64,000 nt of DNA from assembly GCA_910586025.1 (NCBI GenBank), contig CAJUIO010000001.1, positions 1-64,000 of the forward strand. Reading direction: 5' to 3'. The notes below the pieces were generated by a model, which saw nothing but the letters and a program-made list of their open reading frames with translations, was not told where the DNA came from and ran no database searches. This DNA is from an uncultured Lachnospiraceae bacterium (GTDB taxonomy: Bacteria > Bacillota > Clostridia > Lachnospirales > Lachnospiraceae). The position numbers were made by a program, and so were the translations under genes. Below, piece by piece: positions 36,010 through 46,194 of this stretch; the stretch's first letter is position 1; every line of letters starts with the position of its first letter.

Positions 36010-36628
36010 CCGGAGAGTGGTGATACTTACAAGGGAGCGGGGAAAGATAGCAGCCTTTGCCAGAGGGGCAAGGAAACAGGGGAGCAGGCTGCTTGCTTCT
36101 ACCAATCCCTTTTGTTTTGGGGAATTCAGGCTGTTTGAGGGGAGAAATTCCTACAGCGTCAGCGAGGCATCCATCAGCAGCTACTTTGAACAGCTCCGGG
36201 AGGATTTTGAAGGAGCCTGCTATGGAATGTACTTTCTGGAGGTCATGGACTATTATACGAGAGAGAACAATGATGAGAAAAATATGCTGAAGCTCCTCTA
36301 TCAGTCCCTGCGGGCTCTTTGCCACGGGAAAATCGACAATTCCTTAGTTCAGTACATATTTGAGATCAAGGCGCTTGCCCTGAACGGAGAATACCCAGGG
36401 CCTCCGGAGCGGAGCGGTCTTGAGGAATCCACGCTCTATGCGCTCTCCTTCATCGTGAATACCCCGGTGGAAAAGCTTTACACCTTTATCGTGACGGACA
36501 GCGTGCTGGAGCAGCTAGGAGAGATAGCGGCAAAGTACCGGAAAAGGTTCATTGACAGAAGGTTTAAAAGCCTCGAAATCCTCAGGGAGGCCAGAGGCCT
36601 TACAGTCAGGGGCGAAATTCCATATTGA
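35948..36628 (+). CDS. recO: DNA repair protein RecO, zinc finger missing
   Basis: A 226-residue RecO, which helps load RecA in homologous recombination. The N-terminal OB fold (LFTVTGMILKAEPFGEYDR, LTRERGKIAAFARGARK) and the helical C-terminal part are present. The four cysteines of the usual zinc module are absent: around residue 150 the chain goes NGEYPGPPERSGLEESTLYA with no C-x2-C pair. The protein is shorter than the typical 240-260 residues, consistent with loss of that loop. The start has AGGGAGAG. Confidence 0.85.
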   Translation: MQELFTVTGMILKAEPFGEYDRRVVILTRERGKIAAFARGARKQGSRLLASTNPFCFGEFRLFEGRNSYSVSEASISSYFEQLREDFEGACYGMYFLEVMDYYTRENNDEKNMLKLLYQSLRALCHGKIDNSLVQYIFEIKALALNGEYPGPPERSGLEESTLYALSFIVNTPVEKLYTFIVTDSVLEQLGEIAAKYRKRFIDRRFKSLEILREARGLTVRGEIPY

Positions 36629-36653
36629 AAAAGAGAAATAACTCATATATAAT
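36625..36653 (+). promoter_or_regulatory. Sigma-A promoter for the lipoprotein gene
   Basis: TTGAAA (36625-36630), exactly 17 bases and consensus TATAAT (36648-36653), overlapping the recO stop codon. Confidence 0.65.
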
Positions 36654-36700
36654 GAATTGGGTAAAATGAAGGCAGTTTGCAGCGGAAAGAAGGAGAGCAG

Positions 36701-37327
36701 ATGACACGGAATAAACTTTTCCCTCCCGGATATGGCTGTGCGAGAGCGGCGGGACTTTTGCTTGCGGCGGGAATGATTTTTCTTACGGCCTGCGCCGAGG
36801 GCGGCGGGGAGGAAGAAAGCTCGGTGACGATACTAAAGGACGGAAAGCTGAAATCGCTGATTGTGGAGAGCTTTGACAAGTCTTATTATGATCAGGATGA
36901 GCTGCAGCAGAAGATACTCAGAGAGGCTGCGGATTACAACAATGAAGCGGGAGAGGGAACGGTTTCCGTGGAGAAGGTAGCTGCGCAGGACGGAGTCGTG
37001 AGAGTGGAAATGACGTATGCGGATGCCTCCAGCTACGCTTCCTTTAATGACGGGATTTTTTTCCTGGGCTCCGCAGGGGAGGCGCAGGATGCGGGATATG
37101 ACCTGAACAGGGTGCTTTCGTCGGCAAAGGATCTCAAGGAGACCGTGGGAATGAGCGATATTCTGGCCATGACGGAGATGCGCCTTCTGATCACGGACAG
37201 GAAAGAGCCTGTAACGCTGAGCGGAAAAGCGGCTTATATCAGCGACAATGTCACTATGGATAAGAAGCTTAAGACAGCTTTCTTTGAGGAGGAATCAGGG
37301 GAGCTTGCTTATATATTATTTAAATAA
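36701..37327 (+). CDS. Putative lipoprotein
   Basis: A 208-residue protein with a lipobox (IFLTACAEG) after a basic start. The mature part is acidic with several short repeats of alternating charged and hydrophobic residues ([26 protein letters not shown]). No enzyme motif is seen. ATG 36701 has AAGGAG; the longer upstream frame has no such site. Its own promoter precedes it, and glyS begins 22 bases downstream, so the two may be cotranscribed. Confidence 0.75.
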   Translation: MTRNKLFPPGYGCARAAGLLLAAGMIFLTACAEGGGEEESSVTILKDGKLKSLIVESFDKSYYDQDELQQKILREAADYNNEAGEGTVSVEKVAAQDGVVRVEMTYADASSYASFNDGIFFLGSAGEAQDAGYDLNRVLSSAKDLKETVGMSDILAMTEMRLLITDRKEPVTLSGKAAYISDNVTMDKKLKTAFFEEESGELAYILFK

Positions 37328-37349
37328 CAGGACGAAAGGTATGAGGATT

Positions 37350-38738
37350 ATGGAAAAAACAATGGAAAAAATCGTTGCCCTGGCAAAAGCGAGAGGCTTT
37401 GTCTATCCCGGCTCGGAGATTTATGGGGGCCTTGCGAATACCTGGGACTACGGAAATCTTGGAGTTGAGCTCAAAAATAATGTGAAGAGGGCCTGGTGGC
37501 AGAAATTCATCATGGAGAATCCCTACAATGTGGGTGTGGACTGCGCCATTCTCATGAATCCGCAGACCTGGGTGGCATCCGGCCATCTGGGAGGCTTTTC
37601 GGATCCGCTGATGGACTGCAGGGAATGCCATGAGCGCTTCCGTGCGGATAAAATTATCGAGGACTATGCAATGGAGCACGGTATGGAGCTGGATGGAGCC
37701 ATTGACGGCTGGTCCCAGGAGAAGATGAAGGCGTTTATCGAGGACAATCATGTTCCCTGTCCTTCCTGCGGCAAGCATAATTTTACGGATATCCGCCAGT
37801 TTAATCTGATGTTCAAGACCTTCCAGGGCGTCACGGAGGATGCGAAGAACACGGTTTATCTGCGTCCCGAGACGGCTCAGGGTATTTTTGTGAACTTCAA
37901 GAATGTGCAGAGAACCTCCCGCAAGAAGATTCCCTTCGGAATCGGCCAGATCGGAAAATCCTTCCGAAACGAGATCACGCCGGGCAACTTTACCTTCCGT
38001 ACCAGAGAGTTTGAGCAGATGGAGCTGGAATTCTTCTGCGAGCCGGACACGGATCTGGAGTGGTTCGCATACTGGAAGCAGTTCTGCATCGACTGGCTGA
38101 AAGCGCTGGGCATGAAGGAGGAGGAGATGAGGGTCCGCGACCATGAGAAGGAGGAGCTTTCCTTCTACTCCAAGGCGACCACGGATATTGAATTCCTTTT
38201 CCCCTTTGGCTGGGGCGAGCTGTGGGGGATTGCGGACAGGACGGATTATGACCTGACTCAGCACCAGAATACGTCGAGTCAGGATCTCACCTATTTTGAT
38301 GACCAGAAGAACTGGCGGTATGTTCCTTATGTGATCGAGCCCTCCCTGGGAGCGGACCGTGTGGTTCTGGCCTTCCTGTGTGCGGCCTATGACGAGGAGG
38401 TGATCGGCGAGGGAGATGTGCGGACAGTGCTTCATTTCCATCCGGCGCTGGCTCCCGTTAAGATCGGCGTGCTTCCTCTTTCCAAGAAGCTGAACGAGGG
38501 CGCGGAGAAGATCTTTACGGCATTGTCGAAGAAATATAACTGCGAGTTTGACGACAGAGGAAATATCGGAAAGAGATACCGCCGCCAGGACGAGATCGGA
38601 ACGCCGTTCTGCGTCACTTACGATTTTGATTCCGAGACAGACGGCTGCGTGACCGTGCGTTTTCGCGACAGCATGGAGCAGGAGCGTGTGGCGATTGATC
38701 AGCTTGACGCTTATTTTGCAGATAAATTCACTTTTTAA
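37350..38738 (+). CDS. glyS: Glycyl-tRNA synthetase (alpha2 type)
   Basis: A 462-residue class II glycyl-tRNA synthetase of the single-chain homodimeric type. It begins [19 protein letters not shown] and contains [12 protein letters not shown], a zinc-binding-like C-x2-C pair (CRECHERF ... CPSCGKHN), motif 2 ([20 protein letters not shown]) and a C-terminal anticodon-binding domain. ATG 37350 is preferred; ATG 37341 is nearly as good. The tight junction to alaS, 17 bases downstream, suggests cotranscription. Confidence 0.93.
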   Translation: MEKTMEKIVALAKARGFVYPGSEIYGGLANTWDYGNLGVELKNNVKRAWWQKFIMENPYNVGVDCAILMNPQTWVASGHLGGFSDPLMDCRECHERFRADKIIEDYAMEHGMELDGAIDGWSQEKMKAFIEDNHVPCPSCGKHNFTDIRQFNLMFKTFQGVTEDAKNTVYLRPETAQGIFVNFKNVQRTSRKKIPFGIGQIGKSFRNEITPGNFTFRTREFEQMELEFFCEPDTDLEWFAYWKQFCIDWLKALGMKEEEMRVRDHEKEELSFYSKATTDIEFLFPFGWGELWGIADRTDYDLTQHQNTSSQDLTYFDDQKNWRYVPYVIEPSLGADRVVLAFLCAAYDEEVIGEGDVRTVLHFHPALAPVKIGVLPLSKKLNEGAEKIFTALSKKYNCEFDDRGNIGKRYRRQDEIGTPFCVTYDFDSETDGCVTVRFRDSMEQERVAIDQLDAYFADKFTF

Positions 38739-38755
38739 AGAGCGAGGTTTGACGA

Positions 38756-41395
38756 ATGAAACAGTATGGCGTAAATGAACTGCGTAGAATGTTCCTTGAT
38801 TTTTTCGTTAGTAAGGATCATCTTAAAATGAAAAGCTTTTCCCTGGTGCCGCACAATGACAACAGCCTGCTTCTGATCAATTCCGGGATGGCTCCCTTAA
38901 AGCCTTATTTTACGGGACAGGAGATTCCTCCAAGGAGAAGAGTTACCACCTGTCAGAAGTGCATCCGCACCGGTGACATTGACAATATCGGAAAGACCGC
39001 CCGCCACGGCACGTTTTTCGAGATGCTGGGCAATTTTTCCTTCGGGGACTATTTCAAGCATGAGGCAATCGCCTGGACATGGGAGTTTCTGACGCAGGTG
39101 GTGGGACTTGACCCTGACAGGCTCTATCCTTCCATCTATGAAAATGACGACGAGGCGTTTGAGATCTGGAACAAGGAAGTGGGAATTCCGGCGGAGAGAA
39201 TTTTCCGTTTCGGGAAAGAGGATAATTTCTGGGAGCATGGCTCCGGCCCCTGCGGTCCCTGCTCCGAGGTTTACTATGACAGGGGTGAGAAGTACGGCTG
39301 CGGCAGGCCGGAGTGTACCGTGGGCTGTGACTGCGACCGCTATATCGAGGTCTGGAATAATGTGTTCACCCAGTTTGACAATGACGGGAAGGGCAATTAT
39401 TCGGAGCTGGAACAGAAGAACATAGATACCGGAATGGGGCTTGAGAGGCTTGCGGCCGTGGTACAGGATGTGGATTCCATTTTCGACATCGACACCATCC
39501 GCGCATTGAGGAGCAGAGTCTGCGCAATTTCCGGCAAGGAATATAAGAAGGAGTACAAGTGGGACGTTTCCATCCGTATCGTGACTGACCATATCCGCTC
39601 CGCAACCTTTATGATTTCGGATGGAATCATGCCCAATAACGAGGGAAGAGGCTATGTGCTGCGCAGGATCATCCGCCGTGCGGCGCGCCACGGAAGACTG
39701 CTGGGAATAGAAGGGACGTTCCTTGCGGATCTGAGCAGCACGGTGATCGAGGGAAGCAGGGACGGTTATCCGGAGCTTGAGGAAAAGAAGGACTTTATTT
39801 TCAATGTGCTGACTCAGGAGGAAAATAAGTTTAACAAGACCATTGACCAGGGGCTTGGCATCCTCGGCGACATGGAGGAGGAGATGGTGAAGGCGGGAAA
39901 GAAGTGCCTTGACGGAGCGGATGCTTTCCGGCTCTATGACACCTACGGCTTTCCTCTGGATCTTACCAGGGAGATTCTGGAAGAAAAGGGATTTACGGTG
40001 GATGAGGAGGGCTTTGCAAAGGCCATGGAGGAACAGAAGCTCAAGGCGAGGGCTGCCCGCAAGACCACTAACTATATGGGAGCCGATGTGACCGTATATG
40101 AGTCCATTGATCCTTCCGTTACCACGCAGTTCGTGGGTTATGACAGGCTCTGCCATGATTCAAAGATCACGGTGCTCACCACGGAGAGCGAGCTGGTGCA
40201 GGCGCTGACAGACGGCGAGGCGGGAACGGTTATTGTGGAGGAGACTCCTTTTTACGCCACCATGGGCGGCCAGTGCGGCGATGTGGGAATCATCAGCTGC
40301 GAGGCCGGGGAATTCAGAGTGGAGGAGACGGTAAAGCTTCTTGGCGGCAAGGTAGGCCATATCGGAAAAATGACCCGGGGAATGCTCAAGTGCGAGGATG
40401 CCGTGAGGCTTCAGGTGGACGAGGCGGGCAGGAGCGACACCTGCAAAAACCACAGCGCAACCCATCTGCTTCAGAAGGCCCTTCGGGAGGTGCTGGGAAC
40501 TCACGTGGAGCAGGCCGGTTCCTTTATGAACGGGGAGAGGCTTCGTTTTGACTTCAGCCATTTCTCGGCCATGACTAAGGAGGAGATCTCCAGAGTGGAG
40601 CAAATCGTCAACGAGAAGATCGCACAGGCGATTCCGGTTGAGACAAAGATCATGTCTCTTGAGGAGGCGAAGAGGACGGGGGCCATGGCCCTGTTTGGAG
40701 AAAAATACGGGGAGAGTGTGCGCGTGGTGCAGATGGGAGATTTTTCCACGGAGCTGTGCGGAGGCACCCATGTGGCGAACACGGGGGCGATCACCCTGTT
40801 TAAGATCATATCCGAGAGCGGTGTTGCGGCCAATGTGCGCAGGATAGAGGCACTCACGGGTGCGGGCGTTCTGAAGTATTACGGCCAGCTTGAGCACACA
40901 CTCCAGGAAGCCGCGGCAATGGTGAAGACCGCGCCTGCGGAGCTTACGGACAGGCTTTCTCATCTTCTGAGCGAGATCAAGGCTCTCCAGAGTGAAAACG
41001 AATCCTTAAAGAGCCGGGCGGCCAGGGAAGCCCTTGGAGACGTGATGGATCAGGTGAAGGAGATCAAAGGGGTTAAGCTTCTTGCGGCCAGGGTCAGCGG
41101 AGTTGACATGAATGGCCTGAGGGATCTGGGAGACCAGCTTAAGGGCAGGCTTGGAGAGGGCGTGATCGTCCTGATCTCCGATCTGGAAGGAAAGGTAAAC
41201 ATGGTTGCGATGGCGACGGAGGAAGCGATGAGCCGGGGAGCCCATGCGGGAAATCTGATCAAGGGAATTGCCGCACTGGTGGGCGGCGGCGGCGGCGGCC
41301 GGGCCAATATGGCCCAGGCGGGCGGAAAGAATCCTGCCGGAATTGACAAGGCTGTTGAGGCATCTGCCGGGATTCTGGAAGGCCAGCTGGGGTAA
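38756..41395 (+). CDS. alaS: Alanyl-tRNA synthetase
   Basis: An 879-residue class II synthetase: catalytic core (INSGMAPLKPYFTGQ, RTGDIDNIGKTARHGTFFEML), an editing domain (NHSATHLLQKALREVLG and the zinc-binding CGGTHVANTG) and a C-terminal oligomerization region ending in a glycine-rich stretch (VGGGGGGRANMAQAGG) typical of the family. The length is normal. It follows glyS by 17 bases. The start has only a weak purine run upstream. Confidence 0.95.
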   Translation: MKQYGVNELRRMFLDFFVSKDHLKMKSFSLVPHNDNSLLLINSGMAPLKPYFTGQEIPPRRRVTTCQKCIRTGDIDNIGKTARHGTFFEMLGNFSFGDYFKHEAIAWTWEFLTQVVGLDPDRLYPSIYENDDEAFEIWNKEVGIPAERIFRFGKEDNFWEHGSGPCGPCSEVYYDRGEKYGCGRPECTVGCDCDRYIEVWNNVFTQFDNDGKGNYSELEQKNIDTGMGLERLAAVVQDVDSIFDIDTIRALRSRVCAISGKEYKKEYKWDVSIRIVTDHIRSATFMISDGIMPNNEGRGYVLRRIIRRAARHGRLLGIEGTFLADLSSTVIEGSRDGYPELEEKKDFIFNVLTQEENKFNKTIDQGLGILGDMEEEMVKAGKKCLDGADAFRLYDTYGFPLDLTREILEEKGFTVDEEGFAKAMEEQKLKARAARKTTNYMGADVTVYESIDPSVTTQFVGYDRLCHDSKITVLTTESELVQALTDGEAGTVIVEETPFYATMGGQCGDVGIISCEAGEFRVEETVKLLGGKVGHIGKMTRGMLKCEDAVRLQVDEAGRSDTCKNHSATHLLQKALREVLGTHVEQAGSFMNGERLRFDFSHFSAMTKEEISRVEQIVNEKIAQAIPVETKIMSLEEAKRTGAMALFGEKYGESVRVVQMGDFSTELCGGTHVANTGAITLFKIISESGVAANVRRIEALTGAGVLKYYGQLEHTLQEAAAMVKTAPAELTDRLSHLLSEIKALQSENESLKSRAAREALGDVMDQVKEIKGVKLLAARVSGVDMNGLRDLGDQLKGRLGEGVIVLISDLEGKVNMVAMATEEAMSRGAHAGNLIKGIAALVGGGGGGRANMAQAGGKNPAGIDKAVEASAGILEGQLG

Positions 41396-41441
41396 AAAAA
41401 TAAAAAATCCGCCAAAATATGTATAAATACCGAAAATTGGG

Positions 41442-41469
41442 TTGACTTGTGTTTAAATTGTGCTATAAT
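41442..41469 (+). promoter_or_regulatory. Sigma-A promoter for rpsU
   Basis: TTGACT (41442-41447), 16 bases and consensus TATAAT (41464-41469), 80 bases before the S21 start. Confidence 0.7.
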
Positions 41470-41550
41470 CATAGTTGTGCATGAAGGTGCATGAATAACC
41501 CAATCAGTCGTGTTACTAGGAAGGGACTGAAGGGAGGTCGGGTGTAGAAG

Positions 41551-41727
41551 ATGTCAAACGTAATCGTAAAAGAGAACGAGACTTTGGACAGCGCTTTACG
41601 TCGTTTTAAAAGAAGCTGTGCAAAAGCTGGTATTCAGCAGGAGATTCGTAAGAGAGAGCATTACGAAAAACCCAGCGTACGGCGTAAGAAAAAATCTGAA
41701 GCTGCAAGAAAACGTAAATACAACTAA
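41551..41727 (+). CDS. rpsU: 30S ribosomal protein S21
   Basis: A 58-residue basic protein, [18 protein letters not shown] then [10 protein letters not shown], with a poly-basic C-terminus ([16 protein letters not shown]). This is the complete S21 pattern. It belongs to the small ribosomal subunit and takes part in initiation. AGGGAGG precedes the ATG, with its own promoter and terminator. Confidence 0.95.
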   Translation: MSNVIVKENETLDSALRRFKRSCAKAGIQQEIRKREHYEKPSVRRKKKSEAARKRKYN

Positions 41728-41742
41728 TTATAATGCATGCGG

Positions 41743-41775
41743 AGTTCCTGATAGGATTATCAGGAACTTTCTTGC
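41743..41775 (+). terminator. rpsU terminator
   Basis: AGTTCCTGAT (41743-41752) pairs perfectly with ATCAGGAACT (41759-41768), followed by TTCTTGC. Confidence 0.75.
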
Positions 41776-41893
41776 ATCATGACTGTATTTAGTAAAAACT
41801 AAGAAATTATTAAACGATTATTAAATATCTGAAGATATTTATACAGGGGAAACGTTTTATAGGCAGGTGAATGAAAGAAAGGAGGGGAACATT

Positions 41894-42487
41894 GTGTGGT
41901 CAAAGGAAATGTTCGGAACCGATCTCTACCATTTGACGGCCGCCTTTATCATCTACAGCATGCTGGGATGGCTGGTGGAATCCATCTACATGTCATTGTG
42001 CAACAGAAAGCTGACGAACCGGGGCTTCGGGAGAGGACCTTTCTGCCCGATCTACGGCTTCGGAGGAGTGATTGGGTATCTGATCCTGCATCCGCTGCGG
42101 GGGCATCTTGTGCAGCTTTACCTTGTGGGTGCGCTGCTTGCCACGGCGTTTGAGTATCTTGTGGGACGCCTGATGCTGAAGATATTTGGCGAGGTCTGGT
42201 GGGATTACAATGAAAAGCCCTGTAATTTCCAGGGGATTATCTGTCTGGAAAGCACGGTTGCCTGGGGCTTTTACGCCATTATCATTATCGTATTCCTTCA
42301 CGGAAGAATTATCAATTTCATAGACTATTGTGATGTTCTGTGGGGCGTGAGGATCTGCATGCTGGTGCTGTGCGTGGTCACCGTGGACTATCTTTTCAGG
42401 CTTTACCACATTTTTAGGGAAAACCTGATAGAATATAAGGAAAAAATAAGAGACAGATATCAGGCCTTCCGTACCAGATGGTATTAA
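41894..42487 (+). CDS. CmpB-type ABC-transporter-like membrane protein (PF06541)
   Basis: A 197-residue protein with about five transmembrane helices. Its segments match the putative ABC transporter type IV family PF06541: YSMLGWLVESIYMSLCNRKL, NRGFGRGPFCPIYGFGG, and EYLVGRLMLKIFG followed by WWDYNEKPCNFQG. The name is historical; no transport activity is shown. GTG 41894 is the start because AAAGGAGG lies 8 bases upstream; an in-frame GTG at 41867 is less likely. A strong terminator follows. Confidence 0.8.
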   Translation: MWSKEMFGTDLYHLTAAFIIYSMLGWLVESIYMSLCNRKLTNRGFGRGPFCPIYGFGGVIGYLILHPLRGHLVQLYLVGALLATAFEYLVGRLMLKIFGEVWWDYNEKPCNFQGIICLESTVAWGFYAIIIIVFLHGRIINFIDYCDVLWGVRICMLVLCVVTVDYLFRLYHIFRENLIEYKEKIRDRYQAFRTRWY

Positions 42488-42504
42488 TTACATAGCCCGG
42501 TAAG

Positions 42505-42538
42505 AAAGAGAGTGAATTAAATTTCGCTCTCTTTTTTT
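42505..42538 (+). terminator. Rho-independent terminator
   Basis: AAAGAGAGTGAA (42505-42516) pairs with TTCGCTCTCTTT (42523-42534) with one G-U, followed by a T run. Confidence 0.85.
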
Positions 42539-42605
42539 GTACTTGCATTATAGAGTGCAAAAAAGCATATCCATGAACATAGGACACATATGGGAGAGTT
42601 GATTA

Positions 42606-43784
42606 GTGAAAAAAAACGGGAAAGCATTTTTATGCCGCATGCTGTGCTGTGCGGTAAGCGTTGTCTTTTTTTGGATGAGTCTTATGGAGGTCAGTGCGGC
42701 TCCGCCTGTGGAAGCCCCCTCCTATATTCTGATCGAGGCCTCCACGGGGCAGGTAATCTGCGAGGAAAACGCCTCGGAGAGGAGAAGCCCTGCGAGTATT
42801 ACCAAGATCATGACACTGCTCCTTATCTTTGAACATCTGAACACGGGGCGAATCAGCCTGGACAGCGAGGTGATGACCAGCGCCTATGCGAAATCCATGG
42901 GCGGTTCCCAGGTCTTTCTTGAGGAGGGTGAGGTGCAGAACCTCGATACGATCATCAAGTGCATTGCGGTGGCCTCCGGAAATGATGCCAGTGTGGCGGC
43001 CGCGGAGTTTATTGCGGGGAGCGAGGAAGAGTTTGTGAGAATGATGAATGACAAGGCGGATCAGCTTGGAATGCAGAACACGCATTTTGAGGACTGCTGC
43101 GGACTGACGGATTCGGACGGCCATTATACCACGGCAAAGGATGTGGCAATCATGTCCAGGGAGCTGATCACAAAATATCCCCAGGTCTTCGATTACACGA
43201 AGATATGGATGGAGGATATCACTCATGTTACTCCAAAGGGCAGCTCCACCTTCACCTTAGCCAGTACGAACAAGCTGCTGAAAATGTACGAGTGGACCAC
43301 GGGGCTGAAAACCGGTTCCACAAGCAAGGCGCTTTACTGTCTCTCCGCAACGGCAAGCAAGGACAATATCGACCTGATTGCGGTAGTCATGGGATCGCCC
43401 AGCAACAAAGTGAGGTTTCAGGATGCTATGGCGCTTCTCAATTATGGCTACAGTGTCAGCGCCCTGTATGAAGATCCCAACGAGGACGCACTTCCCCGGC
43501 TTCCGGTAAAAGGGGGAGTGGAGGATAATGCGGCGCTGATTTACCAGGGACCCTTCCGGTATCTGGATATAGCGGGCAGCAATCTTAACGCGATCGAAAA
43601 GACCATCAGCCTTCCGGCTGAGATTACGGCACCCGTAAAGAGGGGAGATGCCGTGGGAGAGGCGGTTTATCAGCTGGACGGAAAAAGGATCGGCAGCGTT
43701 TCCATTCTGTCGGACGTTACGATTGAGAAGGCGGGATATAAAGATTATGTCATAAAAGTCTGGAAACTGTTTTGTAGTTTCTGA
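42606..43784 (+). CDS. D-alanyl-D-alanine carboxypeptidase (S11), first copy
   Basis: A 392-residue exported penicillin-binding protein of the DacA type. A signal peptide (about 1-31) precedes the catalytic domain with SxxK (SPASITKIM), SxN (ASGNDASV) and KTG (LKTGSTS). The C-terminal beta-rich domain (about 290-375) follows. It trims the terminal D-alanine of peptidoglycan pentapeptides outside the membrane. The GTG start is preceded by GGGAGAG. A second S11 gene lies 4 kb downstream. Confidence 0.92.
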   Translation: MKKNGKAFLCRMLCCAVSVVFFWMSLMEVSAAPPVEAPSYILIEASTGQVICEENASERRSPASITKIMTLLLIFEHLNTGRISLDSEVMTSAYAKSMGGSQVFLEEGEVQNLDTIIKCIAVASGNDASVAAAEFIAGSEEEFVRMMNDKADQLGMQNTHFEDCCGLTDSDGHYTTAKDVAIMSRELITKYPQVFDYTKIWMEDITHVTPKGSSTFTLASTNKLLKMYEWTTGLKTGSTSKALYCLSATASKDNIDLIAVVMGSPSNKVRFQDAMALLNYGYSVSALYEDPNEDALPRLPVKGGVEDNAALIYQGPFRYLDIAGSNLNAIEKTISLPAEITAPVKRGDAVGEAVYQLDGKRIGSVSILSDVTIEKAGYKDYVIKVWKLFCSF

Positions 43785-43822
43785 GAGATTGTGATACAAT
43801 CATACGGAAGGAGAAAAGAAAC

Positions 43823-44674
43823 GTGACAATACTTTTGACTGTGGCTGCAGCGCTCCTTATCTTTATGCTTCTGGTGATGGCGGCGGACTGCAACCGATTT
43901 GTGATAAGAGAATATACCTGCGTCTCGAAGAAGCTTGAGAGGGACGCAACGTTTGTCCTGCTTTCCGACCTGCATAACAAGTCCTTTGGAAGGAACAACG
44001 CAAGGCTTCAAAAGGCCATTGAAGGGCAGAAGCCGGATGCGGTGCTGATTGCGGGAGACATGTACACGGCGGACCGTGGAGGAAACAATTCCGACACGGC
44101 ATCGTTTGTGTGCGGTCTTGCCGGAAAATATCCCGTCTATTACGGCAACGGAAACCATGAGCATAAGACCAGGCTGTTTCCGGAGGAGTTCGGCAGTATG
44201 TACGGGGATTATATGGAGAGGCTTTCACGGGCGGGAGTGCGCCTCCTTGTGAACCGGAAGGTTTTTCTGTCCGATTATCATGTGGAGCTGTACGGCCTTG
44301 AGATTGACAGGGACTATTACAGAAAGCTGGTGAAGCCTTCCATGGAGGAGGAATATCTGGACCGTCTGCTGGGGAAGCCTGACGAAGAGAAATTTAATCT
44401 CCTCATCGCCCATAATCCCGATTACTTTGAGACCTATGCGGGCTGGGGAGCCGATCTTACCGTGTCAGGACATGTGCACGGAGGCCTTATGAGGCTTCCT
44501 GTTCTGGGAGGCGTGATTTCCCCCAGGCTCCGGCTGTTCCCTCGCTATGACGGCGGCAGGTTTGAGATGGACGGAAGGGTTATGATACTTGGCAGGGGGC
44601 TGGGAACGCATACGCTCCCTGTCCGCATCTTCAATCCGGGAGAGCTGGTGGTCATTCGCCTGAAAAAGGCCTGA
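43823..44674 (+). CDS. Membrane-anchored metallophosphoesterase (YkuE/YaeI-like)
   Basis: A 283-residue protein with one N-terminal transmembrane helix and a calcineurin-like phosphoesterase domain: VLLSDLHNK (D-x-H), LIAGDMYTADRG (GD), GNGNHEHK (GNH[E/D]) and VSGHVHGGLM (GHxH). The active site would be outside the cytoplasm, as in YkuE. The substrate is not known. The GTG start has AAGGAG about 12 bases upstream. It follows the D-Ala carboxypeptidase by 38 bases and may be cotranscribed. Confidence 0.85.
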   Translation: MTILLTVAAALLIFMLLVMAADCNRFVIREYTCVSKKLERDATFVLLSDLHNKSFGRNNARLQKAIEGQKPDAVLIAGDMYTADRGGNNSDTASFVCGLAGKYPVYYGNGNHEHKTRLFPEEFGSMYGDYMERLSRAGVRLLVNRKVFLSDYHVELYGLEIDRDYYRKLVKPSMEEEYLDRLLGKPDEEKFNLLIAHNPDYFETYAGWGADLTVSGHVHGGLMRLPVLGGVISPRLRLFPRYDGGRFEMDGRVMILGRGLGTHTLPVRIFNPGELVVIRLKKA

Positions 44675-44701
44675 AAAACGAAGGAAAGAGCGGGATGACG
44701 G

Positions 44702-44730
44702 TTGACTGGATCCGAGTTACATGTTAAAAT
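44702..44730 (+). promoter_or_regulatory. Sigma-A promoter for deoC-scpA-scpB
   Basis: TTGACT (44702-44707), exactly 17 bases and TAAAAT (44725-44730), 35 bases before deoC. Confidence 0.6.
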
Positions 44731-44765
44731 TTTGAACTGCACTGAGTAGAGGAGGACGAAGCGGA

Positions 44766-45404
44766 ATGGACAGAAAATTGTTTGATCATACTATATTAAA
44801 GGCGGATGCCACAAGAGCCGACGTGGAGAGAGTCTGCAGGGAAGCGGCGCAGTACGGGTTTATGTCCGTGTGTGTCAACAGCTTTTACACGGCATTCGTG
44901 GCGGAGAGACTAAAGGGGAGCGGCGTTAAGGTCTGCACGGTAATCGGTTTCCCTCTGGGACAGATGAGCACCAGGGCCAAGGCGGCGGAGACCAGGATCG
45001 CCGTGGAGGACGGAGCTGACGAGATCGACATGGTGATCAATGTGGGAGCCCTGAAGGACAGGGACTATGAGACGATCCTTACAGATATCAGACAGGTAAA
45101 GGAGGCCTGCGGAGGGGCGCTCCTCAAGGTGATAATCGAGACCTGTCTTCTCGCGGAGGAGGAGAAGGTGAAGGCCTGCGAGCTTGCCGTGGAAGCGGGA
45201 GCGGACTTCGTAAAGACCTCCACGGGATTTTCCACGGGAGGAGCCGTCTGTGAGGACGTGGCTCTGATGCGCAGAACCGTGGGAGAGAGCGTGGGGGTCA
45301 AGGCTTCCGGCGGCATCCGCGATACACAGACGGCCGAGAGGATGGTGGAGGCCGGCGCAAGCCGTCTCGGGACAAGCGCAACCATCGCAATCTGCTGTCA
45401 GTGA
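44766..45404 (+). CDS. deoC: Deoxyribose-phosphate aldolase
   Basis: A 212-residue class I aldolase of the DeoC family that converts 2-deoxyribose-5-phosphate to glyceraldehyde-3-phosphate and acetaldehyde. It has [29 protein letters not shown] and the Schiff-base lysine K150 in [13 protein letters not shown]. It lies 31 bases before scpA, so the three genes may share a transcript. Confidence 0.93.
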   Translation: MDRKLFDHTILKADATRADVERVCREAAQYGFMSVCVNSFYTAFVAERLKGSGVKVCTVIGFPLGQMSTRAKAAETRIAVEDGADEIDMVINVGALKDRDYETILTDIRQVKEACGGALLKVIIETCLLAEEEKVKACELAVEAGADFVKTSTGFSTGGAVCEDVALMRRTVGESVGVKASGGIRDTQTAERMVEAGASRLGTSATIAICCQ

Positions 45405-45435
45405 TGATGCGGGCGGAGAAAGGAGCAAGGTAACC

Positions 45436-46182
45436 ATGGCATTGTCAGTAAAATTGGAGGTGTTCGAGGGACCTCTGGATTTGCTGCTCCACCTGATCGA
45501 AAAGAACAAAGTGGATATCTATGATATTCCCATTGTGGAGATCACGGCCCAGTATCTGGAATATATTCAGCAGATGCAGACCGAGGATATGAATGTGATG
45601 AGCGAGTTCCTCGTCATGGCCGCCACACTGCTGGATATCAAGTGCAGAATGCTTCTTCCCAAGGAAGTGAACGAGGAGGGGGAGGAGGAGGATCCAAGAG
45701 CGGAGCTGGTTCAGAGGCTGCTGGAATATAAGATGTACAAATATATGTCCTATGAGCTGAAGGACAGGCAGGTGGACGCGGCCCATACTCTGTTTAAGGA
45801 AAGAACCCTTCCCAAGGAGATTGAGGACTACAGGCCGCCGGTGGATTTTAAGACGCTTCTCGGGGATGCGGACCTCAACAAGCTTCAGAAGCTGTTCAAG
45901 ATCGTGATGCGCAGACAGGAGGACAAGATTGACCCGGTCAGAAGCGGCTTTGGAAAGATCGAAAAGGACGAGATTGATATGGACGTAAAGGTGTCCTATA
46001 TCGAGGAATATATCCGGATTCACAGGAATTTCAGCTTTCGGGAGCTTCTGGAGAAGCAGCACAGCAAGATGGAAATCATCGTCACCTTTCTTGTGATCTT
46101 AGAGCTCATGAAGGTGGGAAAGATCTCGATCGTGCAGGAGGATACCTTTCAGGATATCATTATCACCTCGAAGGTGGCGTAG
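45436..46182 (+). CDS. scpA: Segregation and condensation protein A
   Basis: A 248-residue kleisin (ScpA) that bridges the SMC heads in chromosome condensation. It has the N-terminal LEVFEGPLDLLLHLIEKNKVDIYDIP and the C-terminal winged helix (HSKMEIIVTFLVILELMKVGKI). It is followed 12 bases later by scpB, the usual pair. Confidence 0.95.
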   Translation: MALSVKLEVFEGPLDLLLHLIEKNKVDIYDIPIVEITAQYLEYIQQMQTEDMNVMSEFLVMAATLLDIKCRMLLPKEVNEEGEEEDPRAELVQRLLEYKMYKYMSYELKDRQVDAAHTLFKERTLPKEIEDYRPPVDFKTLLGDADLNKLQKLFKIVMRRQEDKIDPVRSGFGKIEKDEIDMDVKVSYIEEYIRIHRNFSFRELLEKQHSKMEIIVTFLVILELMKVGKISIVQEDTFQDIIITSKVA

Positions 46183-46194
46183 GAGGGGACTTTA

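Noticed and set aside
29201..38755. T-box riboswitches upstream of asnS, glyS or alaS
   Set aside because: The leaders are too short and I find no T-box core sequence or anti-terminator.
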